The notes: a model not told the origin generated them from the sequence alone. 64,000 nucleotides of DNA from Latilactobacillus sakei (GCA_002953655.1 CP025839.1:1240001-1304000); one strand, 5' to 3'; counted from the stretch's first letter, positions 28,188 through 36,635 are shown. Numbers and translations are program-made.

Positions 28188-28863
28188 CGTATTCGTCCCC
28201 GCGTAACCATTGTTCCTTGCGATAAGCCATCTCCCAAAAATAATATTCCAATTGGCTGCTACGAACAAACGCCTGCACCATTTTGACCTGATCTTCCGCT
28301 GAACTGGCTGCATACAAGCGATTTAAAACAATGCCCATCATTTGAATTTCATCCTGCAATTCAGCCATCGTGTAGGTTTCAATCCAGCGTTGATAATAAG
28401 GATTAGGTGAAGCCGGCTGTTGACTTAAAGCCATTCCGATATCACCGTATAACCAAGCACATGGGTATAAACCAGCCGCCGCGATGGCGGGGTTATCCGC
28501 AAATAATTGCCGATACATATGAGCAACATAGTGATCAGTTGTCGGCGCAATGGGCGTCGCTCGAACCTCAGCAGCCGTTATTTTTAAAGCTTCAAAGAAT
28601 TGTTCCCGAACGATCATTTCACCATCTTTCAAACCAGTTGCGCTTAGTGTCATCAACGCTTTTAATTCTTGATCCTGACAGCGATCGGCGACGATTTGAT
28701 GTAACTTTCTGAAATGACAAAGATAATAATGATCTTGAATCAAATAATACCGAAATATTTCTTCTGGCAGCGTCCCCGCTTGCAATTGAACGATAAACGG
28801 ATGACGTAAACTACCTTGCCAATATGGTGCGACTTTCTTTTCAACAATACTTGTAAATGACAT
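28177..28863 (-). CDS. tenA: aminopyrimidine aminohydrolase / thiaminase II
   Basis: A 228-residue TenA-family enzyme that hydrolyses amino-HMP precursors to HMP for thiamine salvage. The catalytic cysteine and tyrosine appear in YPCAWLYGDIG (about residue 133), and the C-terminal glutamate in YYFWEMAYR (about 207). A GGAGGGG site precedes the ATG. It is controlled by the TPP riboswitch upstream and followed by thiW, a salvage operon. Confidence 0.92.
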   Translation of the reverse strand: MSFTSIVEKKVAPYWQGSLRHPFIVQLQAGTLPEEIFRYYLIQDHYYLCHFRKLHQIVADRCQDQELKALMTLSATGLKDGEMIVREQFFEALKITAAEVRATPIAPTTDHYVAHMYRQLFADNPAIAAAGLYPCAWLYGDIGMALSQQPASPNPYYQRWIETYTMAELQDEIQMMGIVLNRLYAASSAEDQVKMVQAFVRSSQLEYYFWEMAYRKEQWLRGDEYDEQ

Positions 28864-28926
28864 GTTGCCCCTCCTGTACGAATTGAAATCAATTCACTTC
28901 TGGGGCCACTTGACAAGCACTCAAAA

Positions 28927-28953
28927 TACCCGCCAATTAAAAATTGACGGGTA
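28927..28953 (-). terminator. TPP-riboswitch expression-platform hairpin
   Basis: On the minus strand TACCCGTCAATT pairs with AATTGGCGGGTA (one G-U pair), followed by a short TTTT. It lies between the TPP aptamer and tenA, so it is probably the terminator formed when TPP is bound. Confidence 0.75.
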
Positions 28954-28987
28954 CCAAAATAAGCACGTTTAATTAACAAACGACACG

Positions 28988-29057
28988 ACATTTCCCTGCG
29001 CTAGTCCTAACTATATCAGGTTCAATGGGTATAATCTCAGCTCTTAGGCACCCCAGA
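28988..29057 (-). ncRNA. TPP riboswitch (THI element)
   Basis: The minus strand reads GGGGTGCC, then GAGCTGAGATTATACCC, then TTGAACCTGATATAGTTA and CTAGCGCAGGGAAA, the classical THI-box segments (GGGGTGC, CTGAGA, ACCC, ACCTGA, GCG-AGGGA). It binds thiamine pyrophosphate and turns the gene off. It precedes tenA-thiW. Confidence 0.95.
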
Positions 29058-29079
29058 TGCGTTATTCAATTGTGGCTTC

Positions 29080-29085
29080 ATTATA
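29080..29085 (-). promoter_or_regulatory. -10 of the TPP-riboswitch transcript
   Basis: TGCTATAAT on the minus strand is a consensus extended -10, about 23 bases before the aptamer. No good -35 is visible. Confidence 0.55.
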
Positions 29086-29129
29086 GCACGAATGGAAGCG
29101 GTTATTCACTAAAATCATCATCAAGCGAC

Positions 29130-29591
29130 TCAGTCTACTGATGATTGCTCTTTCTCCATAACGAAGTTGGTCAATAAAACACCTTGCCGTGCTACTTGTT
29201 GTTCTCGAATCACCTGATAGCCCCGACTTTCGAAAAACGGTCTGGCTGTAATCGAAGCATGCGTGATAACTCGGCCTGCAACAGCCTGCTCGAGCTGATG
29301 ACAGATAGCAGTCGCTACGCCTCTTCTTTGATAATCGGCATGGACAAATAACCGATCGAGGTAGCCAGCTTGATCGATATCTCCAAAACCAATCAGGTTA
29401 TCATTTTCAAGTGCAACAACACTGAAATGTGATTGCAGCGATTGATCCCACTGCTTTAAATCAGGCTCACCAGTGGCCCATACAGCCAACTGCGCTTTCG
29501 TATAATCGCCAGCATTCACTATATGCACTGTCTTATAAAACAACTCTGCGACTGCTTGACAATCCCCCGGCTGATAACGTCTAATCTCCAC
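29130..29591 (-). CDS. GNAT family N-acetyltransferase
   Basis: A 153-residue acetyltransferase with the GNAT acetyl-CoA motif YQRRGVATAIC (about residues 87-97), preceded by LDRLFVHA. The sequence resembles the YafP-like branch, whose substrates are mostly unknown. It stands alone between the TPP promoter and a GrpB-family gene. Confidence 0.85.
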   Translation of the reverse strand: MEIRRYQPGDCQAVAELFYKTVHIVNAGDYTKAQLAVWATGEPDLKQWDQSLQSHFSVVALENDNLIGFGDIDQAGYLDRLFVHADYQRRGVATAICHQLEQAVAGRVITHASITARPFFESRGYQVIREQQVARQGVLLTNFVMEKEQSSVD

Positions 29592-29699
29592 TTATTTCCC
29601 CCCTCTTTTAAAGATTTTCACATCATTATTAATCAAACTTAATTCTGATATGCTTGCGTAAAATCAGCTTGCACCGTCTTTGCCAATTTTGGAGTTACG

Positions 29700-30242
29700 C
29701 TACAGCTGATGACCTTCATTGTTTGCTTTAATTTGTAGGCGCCATTTGATGGCGGCTTCTTCTAACTGTTTCACAAACGTTTCTTTAAAATCACCATATT
29801 TTTCGATATCGTTTCCTGAAAATTCTGCCGCCGCCCGCTTAACCGTTGCATAACGCGCTACTGCATCAGTATGGGTTCTTAAATAGTCCCTAACGGCTAA
29901 ATGCCGCTCAATCTCATATAAGTTATTATACGCGAAAGCATGAATTTGATGCGTTCTTTGATCGCCACCTTTGCGATAGTAACGCCGCCCAGGAATCCCA
30001 AACTCACCACATACTTCATAACCCAGCTGTTCAAAGATCGCCCGGTTGTTATCTAAATCCTGCAAGTTATCAACCACTAACAAAAGATCGATGATTGGTT
30101 TAGCAGCAAGCCCTTTTACAGACGTGCTACCAATATGAAAAATTTGTAAAAAAACTATCGGCAAAGCTGCTTTTAGGCGCTCTCGTTCACTAATAAATTG
30201 AGCTGCCCATTCTTTGCGGTAAGCCACCACTTCAATTTTCAT
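29700..30242 (-). CDS. GrpB/UPF0157 family nucleotidyltransferase-like protein
   Basis: A 180-residue protein with HIGSTSVKGLAAKPIIDLL (about residues 36-54), the hallmark of the GrpB/UPF0157 family, which has a nucleotidyltransferase-like fold and the conserved GS...D pattern. The enzymatic function is unknown. The ATG follows GAGGT by seven bases. Confidence 0.88.
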   Translation of the reverse strand: MKIEVVAYRKEWAAQFISERERLKAALPIVFLQIFHIGSTSVKGLAAKPIIDLLLVVDNLQDLDNNRAIFEQLGYEVCGEFGIPGRRYYRKGGDQRTHQIHAFAYNNLYEIERHLAVRDYLRTHTDAVARYATVKRAAAEFSGNDIEKYGDFKETFVKQLEEAAIKWRLQIKANNEGHQL

Positions 30243-30292
30243 CTTTATACCTCAATTTTTACCACTAAAATAATTTGATCATCAGTTTTTAT

Positions 30293-30943
30293 TTAATCAT
30301 AGTCATGATTGTCAATTTCGCTAACCGCTTTTTCAAAGTCTGCTTGATGTGGGAGAACTTGCTTTTCTTTTGGTGGAAATGTTTGATCAAAATCATCTAA
30401 GAACGATTCATCTGGATACATCGCTTCTGAAAAATGAACGCTGCCGCTAATACCATCTAATGCACCTTCAAATAACGGTAAGGCCATTACCCCCGTATAA
30501 AATTTACCATCAGGCATCGATATATTGTATTTCTTGGTCCCCACAAATCCATAAGGATGATAGTGATACGTAAAACCGCCAAGAATAATTGCGTTAAAGC
30601 ACCGTCTTTTCGCTTCAGCAAGTGAGTGCTCAATCAACATCCGCCCAAATCCCTGTCGATGATACGCCGGTGAAATACTAACTGGTCCGAAAGTAATAAT
30701 CGGATGCGCCACCCCTTCTTTATCGATCACTTTAGCCTTTGTGTAGAAAATGCTACCGATAATTTGATCATCTAATTCAATAACATACGACAGTTCGGGA
30801 ATATAGTCAGGATGTTTTCTGATGTTGTGCACTAGTAAATGTTCGACTGCTCCCGGAAAATATAAATTCCAAAAGGCTTCTCGTGTGATTTCTTCCACGA
30901 TTCTATAATCTTTTTCTTCTTCATGTCTTATTGTAATCGCCAT
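30293..30943 (-). CDS. GNAT family N-acetyltransferase
   Basis: A 216-residue acetyltransferase. The acetyl-CoA motif YHRQGFGRMLIEHSL is at about residues 96-110, after GPVSISPA. The length and the YGF and FEGAL segments match the YhbS-like group. The substrate is unknown. AGGAG precedes the ATG by seven bases. Confidence 0.87.
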   Translation of the reverse strand: MAITIRHEEEKDYRIVEEITREAFWNLYFPGAVEHLLVHNIRKHPDYIPELSYVIELDDQIIGSIFYTKAKVIDKEGVAHPIITFGPVSISPAYHRQGFGRMLIEHSLAEAKRRCFNAIILGGFTYHYHPYGFVGTKKYNISMPDGKFYTGVMALPLFEGALDGISGSVHFSEAMYPDESFLDDFDQTFPPKEKQVLPHQADFEKAVSEIDNHDYD

Positions 30944-30990
30944 TTGTTTCTCCTAGTAATAATGCTTTTAATTTTAAAAAAATATCTGGT

Positions 30991-31491
30991 TTATTGAAGT
31001 TTAAAATAGGGTTGAAATTCCGCTGGTGCTGCATCTTGCGCAACCCATCGATTAGGGAGCTCGGCTGATGCGCTTGGCTGCTTTCTTGCAGTGATTAAAT
31101 AACGGCAATCAATGTGCATGTGGGCTGCTTGCTTTTTCACTGGATTCTCCGGAATCGCAATTAAATTAGCATCCACCAACTGCGCTTGTTCCCCGACTAG
31201 CCCGGTTTCCTCTAGTAATTCCCGCAGAGCGGTTTGACCTGGCGTTTCAGACAGTTCAACATGCCCCGCTGGTAATAACCATTGCTGCAAGTATGGATGG
31301 CGCACCATCAACAACTGATTATTTTTAAAAACAAGCGCACTAGCGGATAAATGATAGTGATCGTTGACTGCTCGATAAAGCGGGGCTGTTTGGTGCGCCA
31401 TTAATTCGCTGATCATCTGATATTTTGGCAGATCATTAAACGCTGCCGATTGCTCAGCTAGCCGCTGAATTTGTGCTAACAAGTCATTCAT
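30991..31491 (-). CDS. Nudix hydrolase at the end of the folate cluster
   Basis: A 166-residue Nudix protein with a complete Nudix box: GHVELSE, then REL-LEETGL (about residues 76-98). It hydrolyses a nucleoside diphosphate-X compound. The ATG overlaps the folP stop by 4 bases, so it is translationally coupled to the folate genes. That makes dihydroneopterin triphosphate pyrophosphohydrolase (FolQ-type), the step between FolE and FolB, a reasonable inference. Confidence 0.85.
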   Translation of the reverse strand: MNDLLAQIQRLAEQSAAFNDLPKYQMISELMAHQTAPLYRAVNDHYHLSASALVFKNNQLLMVRHPYLQQWLLPAGHVELSETPGQTALRELLEETGLVGEQAQLVDANLIAIPENPVKKQAAHMHIDCRYLITARKQPSASAELPNRWVAQDAAPAEFQPYFKLQ

Positions 31492-32573
31492 GAGCGCGCC
31501 GCCATTAACAAATCGGCTTGCTGATAACCTTTGAATAAATTGATCATTTTATGCGTTGCCAAAACATCGTGCACGCGCAGAATACGGGCCCCCTGCTCAA
31601 CCATCAATTGTTCCAATAATAGCGTTGCGGTTAAGCGTTCTGCCATCGGATAATCAAATTTACTTTCCATAAAACTTTTCCGAGAAATCCCCGCCATGAT
31701 TGGCGCACGATACTGCATTGTTGGTTGAATACTATTGAGCTTAAACAAATCCAATGACGCTGTGTTTTTAGCGTGTGAAAACCCAACGCCAGGATCCAAA
31801 GCAATTTGTTGACGTGTTAACCCGGCCGCCTCGAGGCTCGCTAATGTTTCTTGGTAAAATTGATCAAGCGTTTCAAAAACGTCATTTTGATAATGGCGGC
31901 CATTATACATCGTGACCACTGCGGGCCGATGGTTGGCGACGACTTCGAGCTTAGCCGCTTTATTAAAACCATCGATATCATTCAAAATTGGTACCCCGCT
32001 TGTGACTGCCCGCTGCATAACATCGTCATTATTGGTATCAACTGCCAACACCGCGTTGGGCCATTCCTGTTGCACTGCTGCAATCACGGGCGCGATTCGT
32101 TGCCATTCTTCATCCGGCGTAATTTCTTGATAGCCTGGGCGCGTTGATTTGCCACCGACTTCAATCACCGCGGCACCATTGGCCAAATCAGCCTCAATTT
32201 TCGTCATAATCTGGCCCAGCGCTTGGCTCGGTTGCCCGTCGTAAAAAGAATCCGGTGTACAGTTAATAATCGCATAGACAATCGGGTCAACCGTTAAATC
32301 GAACTTGAAACCCGGCCCGGTCCATAAAATTTGCTTGGCCTGCCAGATTTGTGTCAATTGCGCGTTTGACTGGCCAAAATATTGTGGCCATTTTCGTTGT
32401 AACGCCGCTAGTTGAAAAAGACTAAACTGGCCAAACCATTGTTGATCCAACTGCTGAATTAAACAATGACTGGCTAAACAAAGGCGCTGTAATGTTTCGA
32501 TTTCAGCTGCATCCCCACTGAAGCTTAACAGCGTATCATTCCCTTGACTGGATTGCGCTTCGCTAATTTGCAT
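31488..32573 (-). CDS. folP: dihydropteroate synthase with N-terminal extension
   Basis: A 361-residue enzyme that joins pABA to hydroxymethyl-dihydropterin pyrophosphate. The DHPS barrel starts near residue 95: IINCTPDSFYDG, EVGGKSTRPG, AVDTNN, ILNDIDGF, LDPGVGFSH and GISRKSF are all recognisable. The first roughly 90 residues are an extra domain, so the protein is about 80 residues longer than stand-alone DHPS. It sits between folC and the Nudix gene. Confidence 0.92.
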   Translation of the reverse strand: MQISEAQSSQGNDTLLSFSGDAAEIETLQRLCLASHCLIQQLDQQWFGQFSLFQLAALQRKWPQYFGQSNAQLTQIWQAKQILWTGPGFKFDLTVDPIVYAIINCTPDSFYDGQPSQALGQIMTKIEADLANGAAVIEVGGKSTRPGYQEITPDEEWQRIAPVIAAVQQEWPNAVLAVDTNNDDVMQRAVTSGVPILNDIDGFNKAAKLEVVANHRPAVVTMYNGRHYQNDVFETLDQFYQETLASLEAAGLTRQQIALDPGVGFSHAKNTASLDLFKLNSIQPTMQYRAPIMAGISRKSFMESKFDYPMAERLTATLLLEQLMVEQGARILRVHDVLATHKMINLFKGYQQADLLMAARS

Positions 32574-32583
32574 GTGATCCTCC

Positions 32584-33891
32584 CTAATTTAAAAAGTGTT
32601 GCCGAACTGTTTTTAATAAATAAAATGAGCCCACAACTAAAATAACTTGCGGTTTAGGGCCCCTTACTGATTGATTAGCCGCCTTTAAAGCGGCTTCAAT
32701 TGCTGGATATTCAGGCGTTGTTTGGCCCGTTATCTGCGTGTATAGCGCCCCTAATTCAGCAACTGGTAATTGGCGGTCATCCGGATTGATGGGGGTCGTT
32801 AAAATAAACCGCGCTGGTAGTTGCGTTAAAAGCTGTAAGCATTCAGCAACCGCCTTATCTTTTAAAAAGCCAGTCACAATCGTTAAGTCGTAATCACTGT
32901 AGCGTTCTTGAACACTCCGGACAAACTGCCGAATGCCATCCGGATTATGGGCGCCATCAATCACAACTAGCGGCTCTGTTGCCAAGCGCTCAAAGCGACC
33001 TGGCAGGCCAACCTGCTCTAAAGCACGTTGTAAAACGGCTTCGTCTAGCGCTTGCCCTTGATCGCGACAAAATTGACGATACCAGGTCAGTACCGTTAGG
33101 AGATTCTCTAATTGATAGGTCCCCGCCAAGGCTAAAGAAATCGTTAATGATGCACGCTCGGGTAATTTAATCGTCACCGCTTGGCCCGCGCTGGTTGGAT
33201 GACTTGTGACGAGCCAATCACGGGAAGCAATCTGCAGCGGTGCTGATTGTCGCCCAGCTTCAGCCTCTAAAACGTGCAAAGCCGTTTTCGTTTGTTCGGG
33301 AGCCACAATAACTGGCGTTTGTGGCCGAATAATTTTAGATTTGGTCGTAGCGATTGCCTCAATCGTATCACCCAATAATGCCATGTGATCGAGACTAATC
33401 TTCGTAAATAGCGTGTAGGCCACTCGATCAACCGCATTGGTTGCATCTAACGCACCACCCAAGCCACATTCCCACAGGACATAATCGACTTGTTGTTGCT
33501 TAAAATAGACCAACGCCACCAATACTAATGTTTCAAAGTACGATAAGTCCGTCGTCGGATCAAAGCCGAGTTTTTTTAAAACGGTTTGGACCGTCGTCAA
33601 TAACCGTTCAAACTGCGCCTTTGAAATCAACTGCCGGTTAATCTGAATACTTTCCTCGACTGCCATGATATGCGGACTCGTAAATAACCCCACGGAGTAG
33701 CCAGATGCTTGCAGAATTGCCGCAATCATCGCACTCGTTGAGCCTTTGCCATTCGTTCCACAAACATGAATAATTGAAAAAGCATGATCTGGCTGCCCCA
33801 TCGCCTTTAAAATCTGGCGCAAGAGCGTCACTCGTTCGTCTTCACCATATAACATCCCTGGTAATTGCGTGATTATTTCCTCATCTTGCAT
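32584..33891 (-). CDS. folC: folylpolyglutamate / dihydrofolate synthase
   Basis: A 435-residue Mur-ligase-like enzyme that adds glutamate to dihydropteroate or folates. The P-loop CGTNGKGSTSA (about residues 44-54), the segment GLFTSPH (about 72) and DGAHNPDGI (about 320) are conserved. It lies between folE and folP in the folate operon. Confidence 0.93.
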   Translation of the reverse strand: MQDEEIITQLPGMLYGEDERVTLLRQILKAMGQPDHAFSIIHVCGTNGKGSTSAMIAAILQASGYSVGLFTSPHIMAVEESIQINRQLISKAQFERLLTTVQTVLKKLGFDPTTDLSYFETLVLVALVYFKQQQVDYVLWECGLGGALDATNAVDRVAYTLFTKISLDHMALLGDTIEAIATTKSKIIRPQTPVIVAPEQTKTALHVLEAEAGRQSAPLQIASRDWLVTSHPTSAGQAVTIKLPERASLTISLALAGTYQLENLLTVLTWYRQFCRDQGQALDEAVLQRALEQVGLPGRFERLATEPLVVIDGAHNPDGIRQFVRSVQERYSDYDLTIVTGFLKDKAVAECLQLLTQLPARFILTTPINPDDRQLPVAELGALYTQITGQTTPEYPAIEAALKAANQSVRGPKPQVILVVGSFYLLKTVRQHFLN

Positions 33892-33902
33892 ACTAAAATC
33901 CC

Positions 33903-34472
33903 CTATTTTAATAGTTGTAGAAATTCACTGCGTAATTGGCGGTCGGTTTTAAAATTACCGCTGTAAAAAGTCGTATGGGTCTGACTATTGGCCTTCTTAA
34001 TGCCGCGCATCTCAACACACATATGGCGCGCCGTCACTTGAACCGCAACCCCGTGTGGCTTTAATATTTGATTTAAAATTTGTCCGATATCACGCGTTAA
34101 ATTTTCCTGAACGCTCAAGCGTTTTGAAACGAAATCCACTAACCGGGGAATTTTACTCAAGCCGATAATCTGCCCGTTGGCTGGTAAATAGGCCACGCTA
34201 ACCTGACCAAAAAAGGGCAACATGTGGTGCTCACACATCGAATAAAACGGAATGTCTTGCATCATCACCATCTGATCATCATCGGTCTCTTCAGTTTCAA
34301 ATAACTTATAGTCCTTAAAGATGGTTTCCCCCTGATAGGCCAAAACTTCTCCGTACATTTTAGCAACCCGTTGGGGGGTTTCTAATACGCCAGCACGCTC
34401 AGGATCATCGCCAACTTGCTTTAAAATATCACGCACATCTTTTTCAATTTGCTGCTTTGCTTGTTCTATCAT
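33903..34472 (-). CDS. folE: GTP cyclohydrolase I
   Basis: A 189-residue enzyme that makes dihydroneopterin triphosphate, the first step of folate synthesis. The zinc ligands lie in SMCEHHMLPF (about residues 77-86) and MCVEMRGI (about 149). The start overlaps the end of folK by 29 bases; GAGGT seven bases before the ATG supports it. Confidence 0.95.
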   Translation of the reverse strand: MIEQAKQQIEKDVRDILKQVGDDPERAGVLETPQRVAKMYGEVLAYQGETIFKDYKLFETEETDDDQMVMMQDIPFYSMCEHHMLPFFGQVSVAYLPANGQIIGLSKIPRLVDFVSKRLSVQENLTRDIGQILNQILKPHGVAVQVTARHMCVEMRGIKKANSQTHTTFYSGNFKTDRQLRSEFLQLLK

Positions 34473-34974
34473 CGTTTACCTCTTCTAATCGTTTAATCGT
34501 CTGGGTTTGATCCTGCTGTAAGACATCAATCTGGGTTTCAATCACTTCTTTTTGATAAAAGTCAGCCCCACAGATTTCTAAGATTGGCACTAGCACAAAT
34601 AACCGCTTGAAGGCTTCTGGATGGGGAATCACTAATGTGTCACTCTGTAAGACCAGCTCATTAAAGAAAATGATATCTAGGTCCAACGTTCGCGGCCCCC
34701 AGTGAATTGTTCGTTCCCGCCGACACGCCTGCTCAATTTGATGTAAGACAACCAACAACTGAGCCGGCGTATAATCGGTACTGATTTTTAAAGCACCGTT
34801 GATAAAATCGGCTTGTTCAACTGGCCCCACCGGCGCGGTTTGGTAAAAAGCCGACTGCCGTTCAATTTGAATTTTCGGATCAGCTGCCAAAAGGGCTAGC
34901 GCCTGATTAATATTCGCCTTTAAATCACCCATATTACTGCCGTAACTAATATAAACTTGGTTAATCAAACTCAA
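34444..34974 (-). CDS. folK: 2-amino-4-hydroxy-6-hydroxymethyldihydropteridine pyrophosphokinase
   Basis: A 176-residue HPPK. The signature GPRTLDLDIIFF (about residues 93-104) and IPHPEAFKRLFVLVPI (about 116-131) are typical. It activates hydroxymethyl-dihydropterin for FolP. It overlaps folB by 4 bases (ATGA) and folE by 29, a tightly coupled operon. Confidence 0.95.
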   Translation of the reverse strand: MSLINQVYISYGSNMGDLKANINQALALLAADPKIQIERQSAFYQTAPVGPVEQADFINGALKISTDYTPAQLLVVLHQIEQACRRERTIHWGPRTLDLDIIFFNELVLQSDTLVIPHPEAFKRLFVLVPILEICGADFYQKEVIETQIDVLQQDQTQTIKRLEEVNDDRTSKAAN

Positions 34975-35321
34975 CCCTCCATCTCGATTTCGACATGGTC
35001 AAAAATACCTTCAATCGGCACCGCAATTTTACGCACCTTAACCGCGACTGAGCCAATTCGTTCAGTATCAAGGGCGTGAATTGCCTGGATAATCTCATGC
35101 GCGATAGTTTCAACCAAATTAGCGCGTGATTTGGCGATTAATTGGGCAATCACTTCATAGAAATCCGCATAACTGACTGTATCCGTTAATTCGTCTCCTT
35201 GATAAGGCGTCATGATTGCCACCTTTAAGTCAATTTCAATTCGCTGCCCTAGATCCTTCTCAGCTTGAAAAACACCAATATGCGAATGAAACTGCATATT
35301 ATTAATTTTAATATGATACAT
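34971..35321 (-). CDS. folB: dihydroneopterin aldolase
   Basis: A 116-residue aldolase with the N-terminal GVFQAEKDLGQRIEIDL (from about residue 17) and the C-terminal AVKVRKIAVPI containing the catalytic lysine region. First gene of folB-folK-folE-folC-folP-Nudix. AGGAGG lies seven bases before the ATG. Confidence 0.94.
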   Translation of the reverse strand: MYHIKINNMQFHSHIGVFQAEKDLGQRIEIDLKVAIMTPYQGDELTDTVSYADFYEVIAQLIAKSRANLVETIAHEIIQAIHALDTERIGSVAVKVRKIAVPIEGIFDHVEIEMEG

Positions 35322-35530
35322 CAGTCCGCCTCCTAATAACCGTTCGTTGGCTAATATTTTATCACAAATATACGGAATTCATTCGGATAATGCCGCTAAA
35401 TATTTAAATTGACGAAATTTCGTTCATAATTTTCATCATTTTTTAACAATTCACAAACTTGATAATCTTAAATAAATCTGCATAAAATGATGTCGTTCTC
35501 TCATCATTATATATCAGCGCATTTCCCCAA
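35322..35530 (-). promoter_or_regulatory. upstream region of the fol operon with candidate extended -10
   Basis: AT-rich region. On the minus strand TGTGATAAAAT (about 35350-35360) is an extended -10 some 30 bases before folB. I see no tetrahydrofolate riboswitch in it. Confidence 0.3.
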
Positions 35531-35569
35531 TAAAAAAATACTGCCTAACCGAAATGATTAAGCAGTATT
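35531..35569 (-). terminator. minus-strand terminator hairpin without an obvious gene
   Basis: AATACTGCTTAA pairs with TTAGGCAGTATT (one G-U pair), followed on the minus strand by TTTTTTT. No minus-strand gene lies directly before it; upstream is the divergent acetyltransferase. It may end a short RNA or antisense read-through. Confidence 0.7.
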
Positions 35570-35613
35570 GCTATTTTTAAAAATAACTAAAAAAAACATT
35601 ATTAGTCACACAA

Positions 35614-35642
35614 TTGACTTCGAGAACCATTTAATTTAATCT
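35614..35642 (+). promoter_or_regulatory. candidate promoter of GNAT gene
   Basis: TTGACT (35614-35619) and TAATCT (35637-35642), spacing 17, lie 28 bases before the ATG. Confidence 0.5.
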
Positions 35643-35669
35643 ATCAATAAACTGAAAGTAGGTCATAAA

Positions 35670-36098
35670 ATGCTAACGAATCAATTAGCAACCACCTCAG
35701 ACTATGCGCTAGTCCTCGATATTTGGGAACGGTCCGTTTTAGCGACGCATAACTTCTTGCAACCTGAAGACGTAATCTTTTATAAAACACAAATCCCCCA
35801 ATTTCTGGCTCAAACGGTTCTCAGAATCTGGTCACTAGATAACCAGCCAATCGGGTTTAGTGGTACCAACGCTCAAGAATTAGAGATGCTATTTCTCGAT
35901 CCTCATTACATTGGTGGCGGGTATGGCCATCAAATTTTAGATTGGTTAATCAATAATCAACAGATTAATAAAATTGATGTAAATGAACAAAATCAACGTG
36001 CCAAAACGTTCTACTTAAAGCACGGCTTTACCGTTGCATCTCGCAGTGAACGCGATGGTTTTGATAAACCATATCCGATTTTACATTTGACAAGATAA
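35670..36098 (+). CDS. GNAT family N-acetyltransferase (YjaB-like)
   Basis: A 142-residue acetyltransferase with LEMLFLDPHYIGGGYGHQIL (about residues 71-90) as its acetyl-CoA region and FYLKHGF near residue 113. It resembles small GNATs of the YjaB type. The substrate is unknown. It is a single plus-strand gene between minus-strand operons, with its own promoter and terminator. Confidence 0.85.
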   Translation: MLTNQLATTSDYALVLDIWERSVLATHNFLQPEDVIFYKTQIPQFLAQTVLRIWSLDNQPIGFSGTNAQELEMLFLDPHYIGGGYGHQILDWLINNQQINKIDVNEQNQRAKTFYLKHGFTVASRSERDGFDKPYPILHLTR

Positions 36099-36113
36099 AT
36101 AGCTTTCTACAAA

Positions 36114-36152
36114 AGAAGCCACACTATCCATTAGATAGTGTGTCCTCTTTTA
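36114..36152. terminator. bidirectional terminator
   Basis: CACACTATC (36120-36128) pairs with GATAGTGTG (36134-36142); T-rich tracts on both sides. It lies between two convergent genes. Confidence 0.8.
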
Positions 36153-36153
36153 A

Positions 36154-36441
36154 TTAGACCATTTTACATTGTTGTGCCACATTCTGACCGCCAACCATTA
36201 AGCAGCCGCAACCGACCATTTCTGCCAGCTGGGCGTCCAATTGAACCATCACATCATGAATTGTTTTCAGATCCGCACGAGGTTCGTAACGACAAACAAA
36301 CAAAGGTAAATCATTGCGAGTATAGTAGTAACTCATCTGCCCCACGATACCGACGCCTACTTTAGTTAACATGACGTTCCCAGTCTCATTTAGCGTTAAA
36401 GAATACTGATCATTAATCCGTGCTGGTTCAAAGTGTTTCAT
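36154..36441 (-). CDS. uncharacterised small cysteine-containing protein
   Basis: A 95-residue protein I do not recognise. It has no signal peptide or membrane helix and four cysteines: FVCRY (about residue 49), the pair in VGCGC (about 77-79) and QQCKM near the end. The clustered cysteines could bind a metal or form disulfides, but no known zinc or Fe-S motif is complete. A CAGGAG site precedes the ATG. Its neighbours are a GNAT and a DUF378 gene; the suf operon starts 500 bases away. Confidence 0.6.
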   Translation of the reverse strand: MKHFEPARINDQYSLTLNETGNVMLTKVGVGIVGQMSYYYTRNDLPLFVCRYEPRADLKTIHDVMVQLDAQLAEMVGCGCLMVGGQNVAQQCKMV

Positions 36442-36635
36442 TCAACTCGCTCCTGACATTTTATTACTGCTAATATCTTACAACAGAAAAAAATTAAATA
36501 ACATTCTTGACATGCATCTTGAACAGATTACTGGCACTAGAGCTCTAAAATTATTCTAGTAAACATTGTGAGCAATTACATTGTCCCAACTTCTTGAAGA
36601 TGTTATTTTTAAGTTAAAGAAGGAGGTGTTGAACT

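Noticed and set aside
28026-28313. Separate 95-codon gene between tenA and thiW
   Set aside because: Its first half overlaps tenA; from 28187 on it is the N-terminal part of the frameshifted thiW.
29639-29699. 20-codon run after the GrpB gene that looks like the tail of a protein (ends DFTQAYQN)
   Set aside because: Too short to identify and without a start; could be the vestige of a lost gene, but chance cannot be excluded.
35322-35530. Tetrahydrofolate riboswitch upstream of folB
   Set aside because: I looked for the conserved segments on the minus strand and did not find them.
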